Counted from the first letter of the stretch, positions 23,173 to 34,899 are shown. The stretch: DNA of 64,000 nucleotides from Diphasiastrum complanatum (GCA_029204225.1 MU832171.1:1-64000), one strand, 5' to 3'. Notes: generated from the letters alone by a model not told the origin. Numbers and translations: made by a program.

Positions 23173-26006
23173 CTGGGACTTAGGGTGGATAAACTTTAAG
23201 CTGTCACCTGAATTATGATGCTTTGCTTATGAAAATGCTGCAAATAAAGGATGTCATAGGCTTCAATACAACGAGGGATAGTGCTATTTATCACAGGATG
23301 ATCTTCGACACAAGGGTCTGCTTCTCAAGAATGGTATTCTGCTCTGTGCCAAAACAATTATGAAGTTGAAATAGAGGTAATTTGGCACAGTTGCCGAGGT
23401 CCCTCCGTAAAGAAGCATGTAATTATTGCAGAGAGAGTTTGAGCCTGAAAAATCACCATTGAAGAAAGGTTGGGACCAATCTGTCATTTCATGAATAGAT
23501 CCAAGGAAGACATTGCACGAGAGACCTGGTTGATGTCAGTCGAATATATTGAATTTAATTTTGTGTAAGAATAGTTTCAGAGAATAGGGAACAGAAATAT
23601 TGCGCAATTGGGAGCTAGTACTCACAATCAAAGGGAGATCAGATGAACCAAATCAAGAATTCTTGATTCCTTTGTCTGAGATAGCATTCATGAAAAATGA
23701 TTATTTGAAAGATTTTTTTTCTTCCTGCAAGTTTTTCTAATAGAAGAGCAATATGGTTGCCATAATACAGATGAAATCAATACTTCTAGTTCACTGGTAT
23801 CCTTTTTCCCTATACCAATTTAGCTCAAAGAGGTTACTTTAAAAGTGCAATGAAGAGTATTTGCATTTCCACGGCAGATGACTCTTTCAGTTCTACTTCT
23901 ATTTTTTGTGTGTGTTGAAGACCAATTACTGATTGTTCTTTTTTATTGAGTTTCGATTCTGTTAACCCCTGAACGTCTTTGAACTTTTCTTATGATATTC
24001 ATTGCACTCAATAATGATAGCTTCTTCACTAGTGACATTACTTATGTTGATCAGACTTTGGGAGTCTAGGATGATAAGTTCGTATTCCAGAATTGTAGCA
24101 AAGCCATGTTGTAAAGTGTAGTTGACCTAGTTTCAATGAATGGTAGAGGTCTATGTTGATGAATTATCTGTTACTTCATATGCAATTAGGTGCTGATCGG
24201 TAAGAGGAAAGCAATGAATAATTAGCAACTACAAAAAAGGGACTTATTCATGGAGTGTATGCTGGTAAGTCTTAACAGACAGCAACTTTCATAAGCCAAC
24301 CTTGGCAATTCCTACAAACATAGCAACAAGATGTTGCAGTCAATCAAGTTGATTTTACTAGTCACAAGTCCAAAAGTGTTTGAGGCTACGGATGGACAAT
24401 TGGGAGGATATTTTGACAAATTTGCTATTGGTAACAAGTAAGAGAACTAATATTGCTTATTTGTGTGGAAACATTATTAGAGCTTGATGTGTAGAGACCA
24501 CATTTTCGTAAATCTTTAGGACCTAGGTCTGCTGCAGGATTGTGGAAAAGCTTGAATGGTAGAATTTATCCATAATGATGTTGGTGATGACAACTAAGAG
24601 CATTAATGATGCTTAGTTCATTAAAAAAATCATTGGGGTTGCATCCTAGAAACCATTTTTGTGTCTATAGTTGGAATTCTAAAAGTTTCCTGCACAAGAA
24701 GAGTGATGTTTTGGACACCTTGTATGTTGCATAATGAAAAACTGATTCCTGCCATCTATGTGATTGAACACAGAATTCAGCCACTAGGTGTATAATAAAA
24801 GCTGATATCTAAGGGGCACTTTTGTGTGATAAGAGGTCATGTATGCAGCAAAATTATGTTGCCCTTCATGCATTAGAAATGATGGCTTTTTAACTATATT
24901 TATGCAATTGAAGATAATTGTTTAAGAACCTTGGACCTTTCTGTGCAACATAGCAGGTTGCTTTTGGGCGTCTTTCATAAAACCTCACGATATAGACTAA
25001 GTACATAAACGTTCGAGGTATTTTTTAAGAGTATATGTGAAACTTTGTTTTTATTATGTGTGAACGAGCTATGTGTTTAGAGTCTTAATCATTATGGCGT
25101 ACATTACACTTCTAATTTGTCTTGATTATATTTTATGGGGATTTCTCTTCATTATACTTGTTGTTTGAAAATACACATGCATGCAAGTGAACCATGGATT
25201 TGTGAAAGCGAGTAAATTAGATGAATGTAAGCATTATTGCTCTTGGATAAGAGCTCATCCTAGATGCTTTGTAGGGGGATGTTTGGGCTTGGCCTCACTA
25301 TGATGTACCATGTACAAATTGTGATGCTAGTCGAATGAGCGACAAAAGACAAGGTGATTGATACACATGAGAAGATTTGACTTACTCATGTATTCAAATC
25401 GTTAAAATATAGAAAAACAAAGATAAAAATTTATTTTTACTGCTAAAACTCACCTAAGAGTGATATTTGGGCTATTAGCAAATCGTCACAATAGCTTATC
25501 GATATCGTGGCAAAGCTAAAAGAAAATATTGATGACCAAGATAATTACACACATGGAACAAGCAACTTCATTGATTTATAAAGCAGTACAATAGATGACA
25601 TATATTTTACATATGCACACCTCAAGGTAGAAGTTCCATACACTAGCACATCACCATCATCATTATTAAGAAGTACCTTGAGGTAGGCTATTGATCCTCT
25701 TTTAAGACCCTTGAGGCAATCATGAATACAAGGTAACTACGCTCCTCCATAAACTTAAAACTACTACCTTGAGTTTTGTGCCAATGTTGAAATTTGACCA
25801 ATTGTATTTTTGTGAATTATTCCAAGTGTAAAATAAAGGCAAACATTTTTTATGATCGTCAGCATAAAGGCACTTTCTAAGGAAATCGGTAAGTTTTACA
25901 AAAGGAATTATGAAAAGCCTTCAAATGAAGTTCATGTATGTACATCGTTTTGAGAGGGGATGCAACTTGTCAAAGTTATACAATTATGATTGACCTTTCA
26001 GATTGT
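23173..26006. other. 3' flank and intergenic DNA, no gene recognised
   Basis: It begins with the likely 3' UTR of the cyclophilin-like gene. The remaining 2.5 kb has no open frame longer than about 65 codons and no recognised repeat. Confidence 0.55.
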
Positions 26007-26170
26007 TACCAACTTTGCCAAGTTTGATGGATCTTCAAGAGATCTTGATCAATGAAAAATATAGGCTTCAAGCAAGAGGTGGATCTACATCGACACTTCA
26101 AGAGGAGGCTATGTTCACAAAGGACAAATTCAAGGGAAAAGGCAAAAGTAAGTGGTCTTAATATTGATGG
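26007..26170 (+). pseudogene. Copia gag tail fragment
   Basis: About 150 bp nearly identical to 45750-45900 in the younger copia gag (LPSLMDLQEILINEKYRLQ, then GKGKSKW). It keeps a Trp codon where the younger copia has a TGA stop, which shows that stop is a point mutation. No LTRs are adjacent. Confidence 0.8.
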
Positions 26171-26680
26171 GAATTGTTATACAATAAAATAGTCATGGCC
26201 ATGGATAATGCAAAGTGAGTATAACAATCTAAATCCTTTAGGGTTTCTATTTAAATAGATTGTTATCTTTTAGAATATCTCAAATAGATCTGTCTTTAAT
26301 TGAAATACTAGTGAGCCATGTTCATAAAAATCAAATTCCATTAATGACCACAACCAACACAATTTCGTGTCTAGTGTCAAGGGAACAATTACAGACATTC
26401 GAATGCATATTATGAAATAGCTTATTTGTCTTGATGAATTTTTGACAATTTTTGGCATACACTATGCATTTTGGTAGCCTTACAACTATTTATGTTAGGA
26501 AAATTGAGATGATCAGATAGTCAAGGAATCACATCTAGATAATAATTATCCCTGATTTTATTTAAAATGATGGGGAAACCCATGATCAAACAAGAAGATT
26601 AAAGTATTTAAAAAAAAATACCGTAGAACGGTAGAAATGAATAAAGCTACCTAAAAGCTAAGTAAAACTTAGAATAGTAA

Positions 26681-26771
26681 GCTAATTACTTAAAACCAAC
26701 TGCCCGATGTAAGTCAGAAATTAAATATTAAACTAATTACTCAAAACCAACTACCTGATGTAAATCACTAA
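26681..26771 (-). repeat. Two 51 bp tandem units at the non-LTR 3' tail
   Basis: ctaattact.aaaaccaact recurs at 26682 and 26733 with cgatgtaa/tgatgtaa following. It lies immediately 3' (on minus) of the non-LTR coding fragment, where tail repeats of such elements are often found. Confidence 0.65.
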
Positions 26772-27690
26772 CTAAAATAGATCCAGTAATAGGTAATGCA
26801 GGAAGTTTCTAGTAGCCGCTCCTGCAAACTGAGCTCGTCGAAGAATTGAAATCGCCTGTGAACATTGTAATGCTATAGAAATACGCTGGCGGTAGAAAGA
26901 AATAATGACGGAAGGTAAGGTAATGCTTTGTCCTTGGCGTTTCACCATAAGCTCCGCACATAAAAATAAAAAATCATTAAATTTCTTGTGAAGACAACCA
27001 TAAGTTTCCAAGGCAAAGGGGATGAAATCTTCACCGGGTGCACAATCATTATAATCTCGTTCCTTTTCTTGAGCTGCTTGAGATGCAGCGGCCCCTTGCA
27101 TGGTGGAAGAACGACGAAGAAGGTCCTGACGAGAGGGATCGGCAATTACAACATCTCCCAGAGTATGAATTCCATCACGCGAGAGAACAATGTCAACTCA
27201 TCGTCTGGTAGATTGTGAAGAAGACTTTAGTAAAATGTGTGTATGTTCTCGAACAACATGAAAGCCACTATCATGAGCAATAGCAGCCAGGGCATCACGA
27301 ATGGAATCATGTGAAACAAGACGTTCTCTACCTGATGGACAACGCATAAGATGACTACCCAAGGAATCCAATACATGCCCACATGAACACTTAGAGATAC
27401 CAATTAACATTGGATGTGGAAGTTATCAGGTGAAGGAGATACGCAACGTAGAAGATAGCTAGGACGTTGAGCAAAGCACTGAGTGAGAATTCCAAATGCA
27501 ACCTGAGAATTTCCAAGATTTGGCAACAAATCAGAATGTCGAGCAAATCCATGCAGAGCTTCCTGCATAAATGAATTGACATATCCAGAAGAACCAAACA
27601 CTAATATCTCTTGGACTCCTAAATTCTTAGGAGAAAACATTATACCAACGTCTTTGGAGTTTGGTAAGTCTAACTCTAAACATTATTTTA
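26772..27690 (-). pseudogene. 5'-truncated non-LTR retroelement with RLE-like C-terminus
   Basis: Two frames. 27404-27690 reads like the RT thumb end (LDLPNSKDVG, then FGSSGYVNSFMQEALHGFA and RPSYLLRCVSPSPD). A deletion or frameshift near 27410 leads to one frame down to 26772, broken only by a TGA at 27198-27200. That frame has a CxC...HxxxC cluster (CSCGHVLDSLGSHLMRC), a conserved His-Asp (SHDSIRDAL), a Glu about 21 residues later (VVREHTH), then VDIVLSRDGIHTLGDVVIADP-type sequence with Asp-X12-Asp. The order zinc cluster, His, Glu, D-X12-D is that of the restriction-like endonuclease of R2-type elements. It ends with a conserved tail (FALETYGCLHKKF). Assignment to R2-type rather than another RT family is inference. 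Confidence 0.6.
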
Positions 27691-28450
27691 TCTTGATGAG
27701 CATGAAATTTGGTATTGATGTTATTGGAGCATTTTAGAAATGTTTGAAAAAATATACATGGAATATCTATCTACAATGTGGAACAATATAACCATCTCAA
27801 CATGTCTTTGGAGTCACAAGCCAAGAAAAAGCTCGGGTTATCTAAGCTCTGGTAGATGTGGTAAATATGCTTGGAGCATATGTTTATGATATATGAAACG
27901 AGCGTATAAAGTAGCTTTCCCCGGTCAGTACTAATTGTTTTCATTAGGCATACAAGTGCAACCCTTTAGGCTTAGATTATAGTAGAATAATCTATCGCGA
28001 TCTTCAACCAAAGAATGTAATTCCCAAAGGTGGCTTATTTCTACATAGCATGAAAAGATAATGTGGCTTGCAAGGGAAGATATTCAAATTGATGGACATT
28101 TTGTGAATCTTTAAATTATGCTCAAGTTCTGTGAAAAGCATACATGTGTATCATAGACTCCCATAGGACTCAAAGTTCTTGCTAAAGCCAAAATCATAAT
28201 GCTACTCGTTGAATCATTTAGCGCCTACCTATAATGTTTCCTTTGAAGTCTACAATGAAGGATTTGTTGTTTTTTGTTGCTCCTTGATGTCCTGTCCTAA
28301 GGCTGTGTGAAAAGTAGCTAGCAAACTAGCTACATTGCCTAAGACTCCATTTGGGAGGTTTTGACCCACTGCTAACAACCAAAGCATTTTTCCACTGTTA
28401 TGAGAAAGTGATATCTCCTGTTGTTGCTTGCAGATTGATTGTTGCCAAAG
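27691..28450. other. No gene recognised; probable copia leader at right
   Basis: AT-rich without open frames. The 170 bp before 28451 probably is the leader of the copia gag that starts there. Confidence 0.35.
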
Positions 28451-28690
28451 ATGTCACTATCTATAGACAGGTTCACCATTGAGAAGTTCAATGAGAAAAA
28501 CTTCCATACATGGCAGATCAAGGTGAGAATGGCCTTGATTGAAAGAGATGTATGGAGGGTGGTTAATGGCAATGAGTGTAAACATGCTCAAGATGTTGGC
28601 ATATAGAGCAATTGGGAGCAAAAGGATGCAAAGTCTTTGTCCATCATTGTTCTGAGCATTGCAGATTCACAAATCAACCATGTAAGTTCT
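28451..28690 (+). pseudogene. Copia gag N-terminus, cut by an LTR
   Basis: An ATG opens a UBN2-type gag start (LSIDRFTIEKFNEKNFHTWQ, then ALIERDVWRVVNG and SIIVLSIADSQINHV), the usual first 75 residues of a copia gag, with one TAG. The frame stops being gag near 28681, where an LTR of another copia element begins. It is a different family from the copia at 45242. Confidence 0.75.
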
Positions 28691-29533
28691 ACTAGGTGTG
28701 TACTTTTCACACGTGTGGGGACAGCCCACACGTGTGTAAATGATCTCCTAAGGTGTGTGTGATTGCACATGGATCTAGCACCAACAAGATAGAATCAATG
28801 TAGCTTGACAATTTATTCTAAGACAAGAGCACATTAAACATGTATGAATCATTCACCATTCATCACCCACATTGCAGGGCAACTTGTGATGAAAAAAACT
28901 AAGTAAAAAAGTGGGTTGCTCTTGGGTGCATAGAGAATACACGAGGTAGCTCTCGAATAGAGAGAGAGAGAGAGAGAGTATGGGAAAAACTCTATGTGCA
29001 AAATCAAGACCTCTCCAAAAAAACTCAATGTAGAATGAGCTCTCTCTCACTCTCTCATAGTAGCTCCGGCTCCAAGAGGTGTGGAAATGGTGCTCAATGA
29101 TTGGACCTCTCTAGAATCACCTCTTACTTTGATTGGACCACTTACATGCCACCTCTTACATTGATTGGACCATTTTGGTGCATCCTTCACTATGATTGGT
29201 CCATGTTGACAAATAAGATTATGAGGTGCAATGTCACTAGCCCTCTACCATCAAGCCAAGTGTAAGCAACCTACACTATCACGATCTAATCCAAGTCTAA
29301 ATTTGGCCTAATCACTTAATTACAAGTGTACAATGAGTGGTTTTGATAAAGAACCCCCAAACCTCAAAATTAAGGCCTATTGACTATTCAAACTCATCAT
29401 AAATGAACTAAAGTGATTATGACTACCCTTTACACATGAGAACATGCTCCACACATGTGATATTTCACTATGTACATGAAATTGCAAAATGATCAAGCTA
29501 GATTTTGTCAAATCTTCACTCCTCAAAAACTAG
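28691..29533 (-). repeat. 3' LTR of gag-only copia derivative
   Basis: On minus the LTR begins TGAAGATTTGAC right after a purine run (ttttgaggag). It contains cacacgtgtg boxes near 28708 and 28730. It is homologous to 35884-36240, with shared gatctcctaaggtgtgtg and tagagagagaatc-type blocks. The low end is uncertain by about 15 bp. A short GA run is at 28960-28979. Confidence 0.6.
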
Positions 29534-30550
29534 CTTGATGAGATACTAGATCAAACAAAAAACTTGTTAAGTGGATCCTTTGGTATGAATATGATGTGAA
29601 AACCAGCCAATGGACCCTTGATACCAACAAATTCACCAAATTCATGAGAGGATTTCTTGATGGAAATCTTTTTCCAATCTCCTTGATGAACATTTCACCA
29701 ATTGGCTACCATTTCCTTTTGTTCCCTACATGCTTGAAAAAGATCTTGGGCTTGAAAGCTCCACTTCCTTGAATATCGTTGCACCATAATGAGGGAAATC
29801 CAAGGCCTCCATGCCAAGGACCATGAAGATCAAGATCACAAAATAGGAAATACATCCAATTGAAGTCTTCAATGAAGGAGTCACATAAAAAAGCACGATC
29901 TTTGCTTCTACATGATGAACCAAGATGAAAAAATTGATGAGAAGTAGAACACCTTGGCAATAACTCACCATGTGCCTTTACCAAAGCACCATCTTCAAAA
30001 GTCTTACCATCATGGAACATAGATTGAGCTAAACCAATTGCCTTCTCCTCCTTGGAATGATCCAAGCTCCTCTTGACCATACACCTCCTTGATTGCATAA
30101 ATCCATCAATGATCACTTGCACTAACTCACTTTCGTTGAGATGGTCTCCTATGCAAGCTGCAAGCTCTCTATGAAGATCTTTCACTCTCATGACAAAACT
30201 TGAGACACTCTCATCACTCTTTTGGTAGCATTGAAAGATTTGACTTTTAAGAGTAAGCAATCTAAATGTGTTCTTGGCCTCATAGATGGATTTTAGTGTG
30301 TCCCAAGCCTCCTTGGCTGATGAGCCAATCTCCCTCAACACTTCATTGGATACAGTCATCTTGATAATATGTAGAGCCATCCTTGCCCTCTTCTTGTACT
30401 TCTGGACCTCTTGGAGCACTTGTGGCTCCTCCTCAAGTCCTAGCACAATATCCATCACATGGAGTACAAAATTGACTCCGTCCTCACCTTCCAAATGGCA
30501 TAATTAGAGGTGGTCAATCTCTCAACTTGCTCCAATAGTATGGAAGCCAT
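29534..30550 (-). pseudogene. Copia-like gag with no pol (non-autonomous element)
   Basis: On minus an ATG at 30548-30550 opens a gag start (ERLTTSNYAIWKVRTESIL). A frameshift near 30450 leads to the long frame 29706-30494 with the UBN2 core: KKRARMALHIIKMTV, SAKEAWDTLKSIYEAKN, FVMRVKDLHRELA and ELVQVIIDGFM. After about residue 170 of that frame the sequence is not gag and carries no protease, integrase or RT. The 3' end (29534-29640) resembles that of the element at 54100 (gattggtctttgctggtt-type block, then ttttgaggag). So this is a short element that depends on other copies. The 5' LTR was not located. Confidence 0.75.
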
Positions 30551-30706
30551 CTTCCCTTGAGAAATTGAATTGTAATGGATCCAAACACAAACAAAAGTGT
30601 TGCCTCTCTCTCAAAGAAAGATCCAATAAAGGTGTCCAACATGTGAAACAAGTCAAGTCAATCAAAGCCTCAAGCTTTTTGTATATAACCCAAGGGGTTT
30701 AGATGA
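30551..30706. other. Sequence upstream of the gag, with TATA-like box
   Basis: Contains gtatataaccc (about 30681-30691) on + just before the TG/GA microsatellite. No LTR border or PBS was found here. Confidence 0.3.
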
Positions 30707-30709
30707 TGT

Positions 30710-30793
<84 letters not shown>
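30707..30793. repeat. (TG)n(AG)n compound microsatellite
   Basis: About 28 bp of TG repeats run directly into about 58 bp of AG repeats. Confidence 0.97.
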
Positions 30794-30796
<3 letters not shown>

Positions 30797-32291
30797 GAAT
30801 CACATAAAAAACAACATTCTTGAATTGCGAAAAGCTCAAGATGGAGAGCCTCCTAAAGTTTGAATGAACTATGATTTTCTCATATGCAAATTCATACCGT
30901 AGACCATATAGCAACATTACAATCTAGCTAAAACATGAGAAACAAGCAATAATATTCCATTCTTTTACATGATGTTCCTTGGCAAACGATGGGCAAACAT
31001 ACACCAATCGTAGATCAAACATGACCTTCAAATGCAACAATTACCAAAATGGTCAACCAACCATTATATATAATGACGATGGCTAACCCAACTACGCATC
31101 CAATCTAAGATAGGTTAGATATGTGAATAGTTGCTATCTGATGCCAATTAAGATATGAGTTTGAAGATCTCAAGTTAGATGGGTGACAAATTGCAACCAA
31201 GTGAGTGAGTTTGGCAAGTGGCTAAAGATACAAGATGAGGATGACCAAGGACCAAACACGGTTATAGTAAAACGTATCTAACTATTGATTGGCACATTAG
31301 TAATCAATCCATGTGAGACCACATTGCTTTTTTAATTGGACTTCTCATGACAACTTTCTTCGTGTTGCCAGTAACACGTGCTCTTAAAACTCTTGAGCTA
31401 TCTTGCTTTCAAAATGCATCTATATTCACATTTTTGAAGGCTTTAGAAAAGCAACACATAAGCACTTTAGAAATCAAAACATGAAAAGAAACCATCATTC
31501 AATTTAAAAGCATAGTGCCAAAAGTGGGAGAGAACCTTTTTGTAAAAGAAGATAATTTTAGATCGCCTGGTTTAATCTTAAAATTGTGCATTCTTGTTAG
31601 GAAGAAATTTGTGAGCTAATGCAATCAATGTTCACAAGCAAGATTGCAAAAACCAAGGATATAGTCTTTCACATTTGCTTGTCCACATATGAGGTTTTGA
31701 TCATCTCTTCATTGAACCTTTAAGAAATTCTGATCTTTTCTTTTAAACGTTTGGTTGCATGCGGGACAAGAACATATAGATGATACTTGATACACACATC
31801 ACGCCATAAGTTTGCAACGAGCAGAGGTACCTACCTGATCTGCTGCCAAAAACTTGATCAATTAAGGGTGGGCTTGACCCAGAAGTGGCTTTTCGCCACG
31901 GGGCCAATGCCCCACTCATACAGCAGCAGAGTGATATACGTAGATCGTGAACAAAACAAGGACTATGATACAACCAAGCAAAACACGTCCTCAGAAAATT
32001 TTGTCTTCATAAGGCTATCACCATCAAAGAGCTAGCTGTTGCTTGAACTGTAATGTACACTTAATTTTGGCTAAAACATAATAATACAATAGAATTCATG
32101 ATCTTAAAGTGCTTGCAAGTAATTTGGATCGTGAATGAGAATGCTCTTTCTTTGTAGAGTGGTACTTTTCTAGTTGCAGGTTGATATCCTATAAACAGAG
32201 GAAATCATAAACAGATCTCAGATCGACTTCTCCTATTCTTATAGTCGTTGTTACCATAGAGAATCTGCATACTTCAGGGTTTATTCTTATA
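30794..32291. other. Intergenic, no gene recognised
   Basis: AT-rich. Only a SINE-like head at 31860-31915 stands out. The stretch 32040-32291 is downstream of the DUF688 stop and probably its 3' UTR. Confidence 0.5.
31860..31915 (-). repeat. Possible tRNA-derived SINE head
   Basis: On minus, gcattggccccgtggc (A-box-like) is followed by gggtcaagccc (B-box-like) at a Pol III-like but short spacing. Flanking sequence shows no clear tail, so this is tentative. Confidence 0.35.
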
Positions 32292-33242
32292 TTATTTGCT
32301 AGTCATATTATCGCCATATTCTAGTTTGTTGGCCTTCAAGCTTGGCACTCCCTCTAGCAGATGGCTTACAGGACTTTCACTGCATTCCAGATTCCCAAAC
32401 CTTCCGTCTGACAGCTCCATGCACTTGAAATATGTGTCGAGACTTGGCCCCCAGATTTCGATCTCAGAAAGGCCTCTGACTTTATGGAATTTCTGACCTC
32501 TTTGCCATCTTCCGAAAACAAAGAATTTCCTGAGCGATCTCACATTATATGTCGGATGCATATGATATTCTGAGCGAGCACAAACCTGGAGGTGTGACGA
32601 GACTTTGTACTTTGTAAATAGATAGGATGGTTTTAATAATCCGACCTTGAAAGACTTAGACAGAAATGATTTGAATGCTGAAGGCAATCTGAGGCTTAAT
32701 GCTGAACTATGGCCTGCTGGACGGGACAGAGTCTTAGTATTCAATTCTTGCAAAGTAGAGTTCGTAGCCTGCTTGGAAGACAAAGGCGTTTGTTTCGTAG
32801 AATTCATAGTATTAGCGACAGTCTCTAAATCTTTGCCGCATGAGTTTACAGCCAAACGAGGAGGCAGCTTGAGCGAGTGTTTACCATCAACTCTCGGTGG
32901 ATGATAGGGTTTTGGCTTGCCAGGAATCTCCTCCCATTGGAAAGGCACGGCAGCAGAGGCTTTAAAGGGAGGTAGAGGACCATCTGCAGACTCCAGCTGC
33001 CACATCCGTGCCAGAAACTTTGGCCCTGGCGACACCACGAGATCCAAAACACTCTCTGATCGTCCACAGGCTTCGCTGCAGCAGAAGGCCAGCTCTCTCG
33101 CCAAATTGTCATTCTCATTAAGCGCAAGTAAACCATTCGAGGCCTCTTTTCCTGGATCACCTTCATCAAACAGCGGATAAGATATCTTCAACTGTGCAAA
33201 CTTTTGAGCAAGAACCCATAATCTATTATCACGCGTTGCCAT
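32292..33242 (-). CDS. DUF688-type plant protein, function unknown
   Basis: A 316-codon uninterrupted frame from ATG (MATRDNRLWVLAQKF) to stop. Residues about 99-112 hold the family hallmark, a WEE-x-PGKPKP block (VPFQWEEIPGKPKP), found in plant DUF688 proteins, which often act as Pro-rich uncharacterised regulators. A Ser/Leu-rich middle (SSALSLRLPSAFKSFLSKSF) and a C-terminal WGPSLDTYFKCMELSDG segment follow. There is no signal peptide or membrane segment. It is single exon and intact, with base composition clearly less AT-rich than the TE surroundings, which supports a real host gene. The 5' flank (33243-34212) carries ABRE/G-box-like repeats. No biochemical role should be assigned from sequence. 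Confidence 0.85.
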   Translation of the reverse strand: MATRDNRLWVLAQKFAQLKISYPLFDEGDPGKEASNGLLALNENDNLARELAFCCSEACGRSESVLDLVVSPGPKFLARMWQLESADGPLPPFKASAAVPFQWEEIPGKPKPYHPPRVDGKHSLKLPPRLAVNSCGKDLETVANTMNSTKQTPLSSKQATNSTLQELNTKTLSRPAGHSSALSLRLPSAFKSFLSKSFKVGLLKPSYLFTKYKVSSHLQVCARSEYHMHPTYNVRSLRKFFVFGRWQRGQKFHKVRGLSEIEIWGPSLDTYFKCMELSDGRFGNLECSESPVSHLLEGVPSLKANKLEYGDNMTSK

Positions 33243-34062
33243 TCATTCATATTGAGTTGCTCCACCGATGATTTCTGATAAGACTGGCCATGTCTGATAT
33301 GAATCCTCAACTTATCCTCGTTAGTTTGCTCCTCTGAAGATCATTTATATGACCAATACACTTCCAGTCTCTGCAGTAGTTGGTTTTTTACTATCCACCC
33401 CTACTTTGCATGCCAGAATCGGCAATATCAAAGTCGATAATGCTCTCTGGCAAAAGCAGAATTCTAAGGAGATGCAATACACAAAGTAGAAGAGATGTTG
33501 ACAGAAAATGACGGAAGATACGAACCATATATTTGACATAGACAAGCCTCCAAATGAGAAGGAATGGAAAGACGACAGTGATGAAGAAATGCGTCTCAAC
33601 CACCGTGAGAAAGACCCGACCACGGCAAGCAGGAGAGACGTCACCCTCACTCGCTTCGAACAATGCAGAAATCAGCCATTCAACCTAACCATAATCGTGC
33701 AAAGATAAGAAAAGAAATTAGCTGATGCAGAGAGCTGAACATATCAGATCGGAACCGATTGAACACCAACAACAAGGTAAAAAAAAACCTCCCAGGAATT
33801 AACTATGATGCTACCGCTATTCTCAGATCGCTTGGAGATTTTGGCAGCATTGGATCGGATGCAATGCCAGACAAAGCAAAGCAGCTGAAGGAGCAGAGGA
33901 GCAGCGAGCTATGGCGCTGCAAGAGCGTCTTTCGTTCAAAATTCAAAAAACTGGTAAAACATGATCGAGCGCGGCAATTTCTGTGGAGCATTAAATTTTT
34001 GCAAACATTGAGATTCCCAAGGAATTGACACGACTGGGCTTAATGGCACCATGTTTTAAGTC
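33243..34062 (-). promoter_or_regulatory. Probable 5' flank of the DUF688 gene
   Basis: Short frames on both strands (for example 33508-33708 +, 33759-34028 +, 33391-33663 -) have no family match. I read this as promoter/5' UTR, or a divergent transcript, rather than coding. No clear TATA box was fixed. Confidence 0.35.
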
Positions 34063-34212
34063 TCACTTGGATACTTGACACGTGGCATATTTGCCACATC
34101 AATTGATTCTAACCACTTGGATACTTGATACGAGGCATATTTGCCACATCAACTGATTCTAACCACTTGGATACTTGACACGTGGCATATTTGCCACGTC
34201 GATCTATTCTAA
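34063..34212. repeat. Three tandem 50 bp units with ABRE/G-box dyads
   Basis: Units start at 34063, 34113 and 34163. Each has cacgtggcatatttgccac or a one-base variant: a CACGTGGC box facing its inverted copy TGCCAC. The third unit is nearly a perfect dyad (acgtggcatatttgccacgt). CACGTGGC is the core of plant ABA-response and G-box elements bound by bZIP factors. The array lies about 820-970 bp upstream of the DUF688 ATG. Confidence 0.8.
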
Positions 34213-34450
34213 TGATTAACTCGGGTTTACTTATGATCTAAAGGTGTTTGCACAAGACATTTTACCTCACAATGATTTCTAAAAACTACAAGGAACTTTT
34301 GACGTGCAAACACGGCATCCATTCTTGATGTCATCGATTTTTTAGGGCACACCATCAGTTCTCACAAATCCACTTCACATACTCAATCACCCATTCTCCA
34401 TGCATTTCCACCATTCTTATGTGCTGAACTTACCAATTCGTGAAGAAGAA

Positions 34451-34484
34451 CCCGGCCCGTTCTTGACTTCAAGAACGGGCCGGG
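34451..34484. repeat. Perfect 34 bp GC-rich inverted repeat
   Basis: Two 16 bp arms (cccggcccgttcttga and its exact inverse) with a 2 bp spacer. A partial relative (cttgaagtctagaacgggcc) lies at about 34874-34895. Confidence 0.95.
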
Positions 34485-34611
34485 CTATCATTATTCATCA
34501 ACTCGTCCTCACGTGTTCAACAAGTAATACAATGTCTCAAAAACATATCTTTGGTTGGTGACACATTATAGCATTTTCATGGCAATTGGTAGACTCGTTC
34601 AGCAAGTAAGA

Positions 34612-34697
34612 ATGTTTCTTGGTTTTCAAGGGGAGGCTCGAACTTGAGACCAAAGAAACTTTGGATGTCAAGATAACCCACTGAGCCAACACCCTGC
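34612..34697 (-). repeat. tRNA-derived SINE head
   Basis: On minus, gttggctcagtgggtt (A-box) is followed by ggtctcaagttcgagcc (B-box) about 32 bp later, a canonical Pol III internal promoter arrangement for plant SINEs. There is no cloverleaf or anticodon arm, so it is not a tRNA gene. Confidence 0.65.
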
Positions 34698-34899
34698 ATA
34701 GAATAGCAAGTAAGAATGGGTGAAATGCATGGAGAATGGGTGGTGACATTGTGAGAATGAGTGGTGTGATCCAATGATGGGATGACATATGAGTTTACAT
34801 ATGAAAAGGCCCTTAGGAGAGCAAGCAGAAGGCACAGGTCCATATGAAGATGACATGAAAACCTGGAGGCCCACTCTTGAAGTCTAGAACGGGCCAAGT

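Larger units (their letters stand above)
34376..34757. repeat. Imperfect foldback with SINE-like insert
   Basis: 34376-34428 and 34708-34757 are inverted copies (atgcatggagaatgggtg appears on opposite strands). Between them lie a GC-rich hairpin and a SINE-like head. It could be a decayed MITE-like element or two inverted copies of one repeat. Confidence 0.55.

Noticed and set aside
33391-33663. A membrane protein on minus upstream of the DUF688 gene
   Set aside because: Hydrophobic but unrecognised, with overlapping frames on both strands. More likely 5' flank.
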